Assembly: GCF_024807145.1 (NCBI RefSeq)
Contig: NZ_JANUCA010000007.1
Coordinates: forward strand, 1 to 64,000
Origin: Microbacterium sp. AK031
GTDB lineage: Bacteria; Actinomycetota; Actinomycetes; Actinomycetales; Microbacteriaceae
Length of the DNA stretch: 64,000 nt
Direction: 5' to 3'
Positions within the stretch are counted from its first letter, which is position 1; every line of letters starts with the position of its first letter. Both the position numbers and the translations under genes were made by a program. Below are positions 59,906 to 64,000 of the stretch, piece after piece. The notes beneath the pieces were generated by a model, which saw only the letters and a list, made by a program, of their open reading frames with translations, did no database searches and was not told the DNA's origin.

Positions 59906-61517
59906 ACAGACCACCGACATCCTCATCGTCGGAGCAGGCCTCGGCGGTATCGCCGCCGCGCTCGCTGCCGCCGACCGTGGAGCGAACGTCGTCCTGACCG
60001 AGGAGTTCCCGTGGATCGGCGGGCAGCTGACCTCACAGGCGGTGCCGCCGGATGAGCACCCCTGGGTCGAGGAGTTCGGCATCACCGCCCGCTTTCGCGC
60101 ACTGCGCGACGGCATCCGCGATGTCTATCGTCGTCGGTACCCGCTCATCGACGACGCCCATGCGAAGGCCGAACTGAACCCGGGCGCAGGCTGGGTGTCG
60201 AAGCTGTGCCATGAGCCGCGCATCGCGGTCGGCGTGCTGGAGGAGATGCTCGCCCCGCACCGCTCAGCCGGACGGATCACACTGCTCGAGCGGCGCCGGC
60301 CCGTCTCCGCGACGACCGACGGCGACCGCGTCACCTCCGTCACCCTCAGCTCCGAGGTCGGAGAGGAAGACGTGACGGTGCATGCGTCCTACGTGGTCGA
60401 CGCGACCGAGACCGGCGAGCTTCTGCCGCTCACCGGCACCGAGTACGTGACGGGGTTCGAGTCGAGAGCCGAGACCGGAGAGCCCAGCGCTCCCGAGATC
60501 GCTCAGCCCGACAACGTGCAGGCGCTGAGCGTGTGCTTCGCCGTCGAGCATGTGGACGGCGACCACACGATCGAGCGCCCGGAGCGCTACGACTTCTGGC
60601 GCCAGTACACCCCATCCGCATGGCAGGGCCACCCGCTCCTCTCCTGGACGGCACCCAACCCCCGCACACTCGAGATCGACACCCGCGCCTTCAGCCCGAA
60701 CCCGGGCGATGACGCACTCGCCGTCGACGCCGACCAGTCGAAGAACGCCGGCGATCAGAACCTCTGGTTCTTCCGTCGCATCGCCGCCCGCGACCTGTTC
60801 ACGCCCGGGTTCTACGAGAGCGACATCTCACTGGTCAACTGGCCGAGCATCGACTACTTCCTCGAGCACGTGCTCGACGTTCCTCGCGAGACGGAGCTCG
60901 AGCGCTACGATGACGCGCGGCAGCTGAGCCTGTCGATGCTGTACTGGATGCAGACCGAGGCGCCTCGGGCGGACGGCGGAACAGGCTTCCCCGGTCTCAG
61001 GCTCCGACCCGACGTGATGGGCTCGACCGACGGGCTCGCCCAGGCACCCTACCATCGTGAATCCCGTCGCATCCGAGCACTCACGACGATCACCGAGAAC
61101 GACGTGTCGTACGCGATCCGCGGCGACGAGGGCGCGACCCGCTACGAGGAGTCGGTCGGAGTCGGGATGTACCGGATCGACCTGCACCCCTCCACCGGCG
61201 GAGACACCTACATCGATGTAGCTTCCACGCCGTTCGAGATCCCGCTCGGCGCGCTCATCCCGCAGCGCGTGACCAACCTCCTGGCGGCGAACAAGAACAT
61301 CGGCACGACGCACATCACCAACGGCTGCTACCGGCTGCACCCGGTGGAGTGGAACATCGGTGAGGCCGCCGGACATCTCGCCGCGTTCTGCGTCGCGAAC
61401 GGCACCGCCCCGCACACCGTGCACTCCGACACCGCTTACCGCGAGGCCTATCAGGGCGAGCTCGACGCCACGGGCGTCGAGCGGCACTGGCCGGAGGGCC
61501 GCGTCCACGCGTACTGA
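59892..61517 (+). CDS. FAD-dependent oxidoreductase
   Basis: A 541-residue flavoprotein. The dinucleotide-binding motif is DILIVGAGLGGIAAALAAADRG (residues about 9-30), then EEFPWIGGQLTSQAVPPDE, typical of the large FAD_oxidored (PF12831-like) group; the second FAD contact is ASYVVDATETGEL. GTG 59892 follows GAAGGAA. Its location between LacI and a sugar-binding protein suggests it oxidises an imported sugar, glycoside or sugar alcohol in the cytosol. Substrate unknown. Confidence 0.87.
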   Translation: MTTREQTTDILIVGAGLGGIAAALAAADRGANVVLTEEFPWIGGQLTSQAVPPDEHPWVEEFGITARFRALRDGIRDVYRRRYPLIDDAHAKAELNPGAGWVSKLCHEPRIAVGVLEEMLAPHRSAGRITLLERRRPVSATTDGDRVTSVTLSSEVGEEDVTVHASYVVDATETGELLPLTGTEYVTGFESRAETGEPSAPEIAQPDNVQALSVCFAVEHVDGDHTIERPERYDFWRQYTPSAWQGHPLLSWTAPNPRTLEIDTRAFSPNPGDDALAVDADQSKNAGDQNLWFFRRIAARDLFTPGFYESDISLVNWPSIDYFLEHVLDVPRETELERYDDARQLSLSMLYWMQTEAPRADGGTGFPGLRLRPDVMGSTDGLAQAPYHRESRRIRALTTITENDVSYAIRGDEGATRYEESVGVGMYRIDLHPSTGGDTYIDVASTPFEIPLGALIPQRVTNLLAANKNIGTTHITNGCYRLHPVEWNIGEAAGHLAAFCVANGTAPHTVHSDTAYREAYQGELDATGVERHWPEGRVHAY

Positions 61518-61564
61518 GACCTGCAGCACCACCCGAACACACGATTCACAGAATGGAGAGACAC

Positions 61565-62872
61565 ATGAGTCACCCGCAATCACGTAGACGTGCACACCTC
61601 GCGGTCGGCGCCGGCATCGCAGCCGTCGCCCTCACCCTCGCCGGATGCAGCGGCGGAGGAACCGCCGAGACCGAAACGCCGGACGAACCGGTCGAACTTC
61701 GCATGACCGTCTGGACGGCCGACGAGACGCAGCTCGCGCTGTTCCAGGAGATCGCCGACGAGTACGTCGCCGAGAACCCTGACCTGGTCTCGAGCGTGAC
61801 GTTCGAGCCGATCCCGTTCGATGCGTACACGACGACCCTGACGACGCAGCTCGCCGGCGGCAACGCCCCGGACCTGGGCTGGATCCTCGAGAGCTACGCA
61901 CCCGAGTTCGTGCAGAGCGGCGCGCTGGTCGACATCGCACCGACGCTGCAGGAGGCCGAAGGGTACGAGTACGACGACCTGCTGGACTCGTCGCTCGCGC
62001 TCTGGCAGCAGGACGACGGGCTCTTCGCGTATCCGTTCTCGAACAGCCCGTTCGCGATGTTCGTCAACACCGACCAGCTCGCAGCGGCAGGTCAGCCGAA
62101 TCCCGCTGATCTCGTCGCATCCGGAGACTGGACCTTCGACACCGCCCGCGACATGTCGGCCGCAGCGGCCGCCGCCTCGGGGAAGCAGGGACTCGTCGTC
62201 CGTGACTTCGACTACAAGGCCTGGGAGGTGCTGGGCTCGGTGTGGAACGGATGGGGAGCGGCACCGTGGAGCGAGGACGGCACGCAGTGCACGTTCACCG
62301 AACCTGAGATGGTCGACGCCATGACGTGGATCCACGACGCCGTGTTCAGGGATTCCGCGATGCCGGGGCCCGGTGTCACCGCTGACTTCTTCGCCGGCGA
62401 CGCGGCGATGACGATCACTCAGATCAGTCGCGCATCCGCGCTCGACGACTCGTTCGCGTGGGACATCCTGCCGCTTCCGGCCGGCCCAGAGGGCCAGCAG
62501 AACGTCATCGGCCAGGCCGGCATCGGCGTCTTCGCGAATGCGAAGCACCCCACGATCGCGGCGGACTTCCTCGCGTACTTCACCGACCCGGAGAACGCCG
62601 AGAAGCTCGCGACGTACTTCCCGCCGCCGCGTGAATCGCTGCTCAACGCCGAGACGCTGGGTGCTGCCAACCCCAAGCTCAGTGAAGAGCAGTTGCAGGC
62701 GGTCGTCGTCGACGGCATCCAGGACGCGGTCACCAAGCCGACGCACGCCAGCTTCGCGAAGCTGCAGGACACCGTGCGGGCAGAGCTCGACGCGCTGTGG
62801 ACGGCGGATGCCGATGTCCAGGCCGTTCTCGAAGACACCTGCGGCGCCATCTCACCGCTGCTGGAGGGCTGA
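61565..62872 (+). CDS. Sugar-binding lipoprotein of ABC transporter
   Basis: A 435-residue lipoprotein with lipobox LAGC (about 25-28). The mature protein is a family-1 sugar binding fold: ELRMTVWTADETQLALFQEIADEY, GNAPDLGWILESYAPEF and FAYPFSNSPFAMFVNTDQL. ATG 61565 follows GGAGAGA. It follows the FAD oxidoreductase by 47 bp and precedes two permeases, forming a complete sugar uptake set without an ATPase. Confidence 0.94.
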   Translation: MSHPQSRRRAHLAVGAGIAAVALTLAGCSGGGTAETETPDEPVELRMTVWTADETQLALFQEIADEYVAENPDLVSSVTFEPIPFDAYTTTLTTQLAGGNAPDLGWILESYAPEFVQSGALVDIAPTLQEAEGYEYDDLLDSSLALWQQDDGLFAYPFSNSPFAMFVNTDQLAAAGQPNPADLVASGDWTFDTARDMSAAAAAASGKQGLVVRDFDYKAWEVLGSVWNGWGAAPWSEDGTQCTFTEPEMVDAMTWIHDAVFRDSAMPGPGVTADFFAGDAAMTITQISRASALDDSFAWDILPLPAGPEGQQNVIGQAGIGVFANAKHPTIAADFLAYFTDPENAEKLATYFPPPRESLLNAETLGAANPKLSEEQLQAVVVDGIQDAVTKPTHASFAKLQDTVRAELDALWTADADVQAVLEDTCGAISPLLEG

Positions 62873-62878
62873 TACCGC

Positions 62879-63853
62879 ATGACCACCACTGCCGCCAGCG
62901 ACGCGGCTCAGACCACGGAGCGGAGGGGACGCGCAGGGCGTCCTCCCCGCCCCGCGGGTATGCGCGGCCGCCGAGCGGCCGCCACCCGCGGCGACTGGAT
63001 CGTCGGCTACACGATGGTCGCGCCGGCCGTGCTCGGCGCGCTCGCCTTCGTGATCGCGCCGCTCATCGCCGTGTTCTGGTTCTCGCTTCATGACTGGAAC
63101 GTCCTGGCGAACACGTTCGTCTTCTCCGGAACGGAGAACTACGAGCGGATGCTGAGCGATCAGGGTCTGCATGACTCTCTGCTCGCCAGCGTGTGGTTCT
63201 CGATCGGTTTGGTCGCGCTGAACATCACGCTCGCGCTGTTCTTGGCCGTGCTGCTCAATCAGAAGCTGCCTGGGACGACCACGTTCCGAACGTTCTTCTT
63301 CTCTCCGGTCGTGGTCTCGCTGGTGGCCTGGACCATCGTGTGGAGCTTCCTGCTGCAGGCCGACGGGGGAATCAACGGCTTCCTCTCGCTCGTCGGCGTC
63401 GACGGTCCGAACTGGCTGCGAAACGACTTCACGGCGATGGTCTCCGTGATCATCGTGCAGGTCTTCAAGAACGTCGGCATGAACATGATCCTGTTCCTCG
63501 CGGCGCTCCAAGGAGTGCCGGAGGAGATCATGGAGGCCGCGCGCATCGACGGCGCGGGGGCCTGGCGCCGGTTCCGCGCAATCACCCTGCCGATGATCAG
63601 CCCGACGATCCTGCTGGTCTCGATCCTGACGATCGTCGGATCGCTCGAGGTCTTCGCGCAGATCGCCGTCCTCACCGGCGGCGGACCGGGCAACTCCACC
63701 ACGGTGCTCGTCTACTACCTGTACCAGCAGGCGTTCCGCTTCAACGACTTCGGCTACGCCAGCGGCATCTCCGTGCTGCTGTTCATGATCGTGCTGGTTC
63801 TCACCCTCATCCAATGGCAGACGCGAAAGAGGTGGGTCTTCAATGAGAACTGA
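62879..63853 (+). CDS. Sugar ABC transporter permease (MalF type)
   Basis: A 324-residue permease. A basic Arg/Gly/Ala-rich tail (1-38) precedes six helices; the EAA loop reads EEIMEAARIDGAGAWRRFRAITLPMISP. Its stop overlaps the next permease by 11 bases. It pairs with the partial MalG-type subunit at the window edge. Confidence 0.94.
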   Translation: MTTTAASDAAQTTERRGRAGRPPRPAGMRGRRAAATRGDWIVGYTMVAPAVLGALAFVIAPLIAVFWFSLHDWNVLANTFVFSGTENYERMLSDQGLHDSLLASVWFSIGLVALNITLALFLAVLLNQKLPGTTTFRTFFFSPVVVSLVAWTIVWSFLLQADGGINGFLSLVGVDGPNWLRNDFTAMVSVIIVQVFKNVGMNMILFLAALQGVPEEIMEAARIDGAGAWRRFRAITLPMISPTILLVSILTIVGSLEVFAQIAVLTGGGPGNSTTVLVYYLYQQAFRFNDFGYASGISVLLFMIVLVLTLIQWQTRKRWVFNEN

Positions 63854-64000
63854 CGCTCCCCTGGCCGATGTCGATCCGATCGACACGACGACCGTGGTGA
63901 CCGGATCGACCACCCCTGCGCGCCGTGTACGCGCCGGCAGTTCACGCGTGAAGCGGCGGTGGGTCTCGATCGGTCTCGTCGTACTGCTCGCAGTCATCAG
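63843..64000 (+). CDS. Sugar ABC transporter permease, N-terminal part (MalG type)
   Basis: The frame opens at ATG 63843, inside the end of the preceding permease, and runs off the window. It encodes a 40-residue Asp/Thr-rich then Arg-rich tail followed by the first hydrophobic helix (WVSIGLVVLLAVI). Position directly after a MalF-type subunit makes it the second permease. Confidence 0.85.
   Translation, partial: MRTDAPLADVDPIDTTTVVTGSTTPARRVRAGSSRVKRRWVSIGLVVLLAVI

Noticed and set aside
58869..61517. 882-codon frame suggesting a fusion upstream of the FAD oxidoreductase
   Set aside because: Only the part from GTG 59892 is protein-like; the earlier part is an out-of-frame reading of lacI. 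The two genes simply overlap by 14 bases.

Overview
The window reads as chromosomal DNA of a high-GC Gram-positive bacterium of the Microbacteriaceae, most likely Microbacterium. Support comes from uniformly GC-rich codon use, many GTG starts, TANNNT -10 boxes, an actinobacterial dUMP-forming-type dCTP deaminase, a fused CopD-CtaG protein, a branched-chain 2-oxoacid dehydrogenase cluster, the MalFG-type sugar transporters and the gene-order style. I could not run a homology search, so all family calls rest on motifs I can read. Only the first ~130 bases look mobile: they hold the 5' end of a probable transposase gene with a repeated 15-mer upstream.

Layout. 1-136: probable IS end. 192-3837: three regulators and their neighbours: a divergent pair of MarR-like proteins with histidine-rich tails, a PRC-barrel protein, and a TetR repressor divergent from an alpha/beta hydrolase over twin operators. 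3816-7200: membrane protein, dcd, a zinc alcohol dehydrogenase, a GAP/Sap-type membrane protein and tRNA-Gly(CCC). 7266-15257: an MFS exporter behind a MerR-type promoter, a hydrolase, an SMP-30 lactonase, a membrane-anchored YedY/sulfite-oxidase-like protein, a MalY/PatB C-S lyase and a secreted PQQ-type sugar dehydrogenase. 15368-19116: ABC exporter plus NarL-type two-component system. 19282-25002: thiolase, a wrecked DUF72 gene, dps, GH2 beta-mannosidase and a TspO-like protein. 25034-29944: a beta-lactamase-fold lipoprotein lacking its catalytic motif, DUF2470 and heme oxygenase with an IdeR/DtxR-like box, a Pif1-like helicase and an unknown membrane protein. 29949-33390: CopD-CtaG, HU, and rpmB-rpmG-rpsN. 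33557-41799: a glutamate decarboxylase pseudogene and an eight-gene zinc run (znuA-znuC-znuB-zur-permease-TIGR03943-beta propeller-mpg) reading leftwards from a Zur-like box. 42000-48253: a ROK-controlled alpha-glucoside locus. 48267-53263: bkd-type E2/E1beta/E1alpha and an aminotransferase. 53373-58528: holin-like protein, a WXG-like/hydrolase pair, a low-molecular-weight phosphatase, purB and two membrane proteins. 58790-64000: a LacI-controlled sugar ABC locus with an FAD oxidoreductase, cut by the right edge.

Two themes join the regions. Metal and heme handling recurs (Zur box and zinc run, IdeR-like box on heme oxygenase, CopD-CtaG, dps, His-rich regulators). Carbohydrate use recurs (two independent binding-protein transporters with their own regulators, beta-mannosidase, alpha-glucosidase, sugar dehydrogenase, lactonase).

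The strongest window-wide signal is promoter architecture: at least seventeen genes have a TANNNT hexamer exactly 6 or 7 bases before an ATG or GTG, which predicts leaderless mRNAs. In two cases the TAG stop codon of the upstream gene forms the first half of that hexamer. No single spectacular new system is evident. The best candidates are the His-rich MarR pair, the WXG-like/hydrolase pair, the catalytically disarmed beta-lactamase-fold lipoprotein and the LacI/FAD-oxidoreductase sugar locus.
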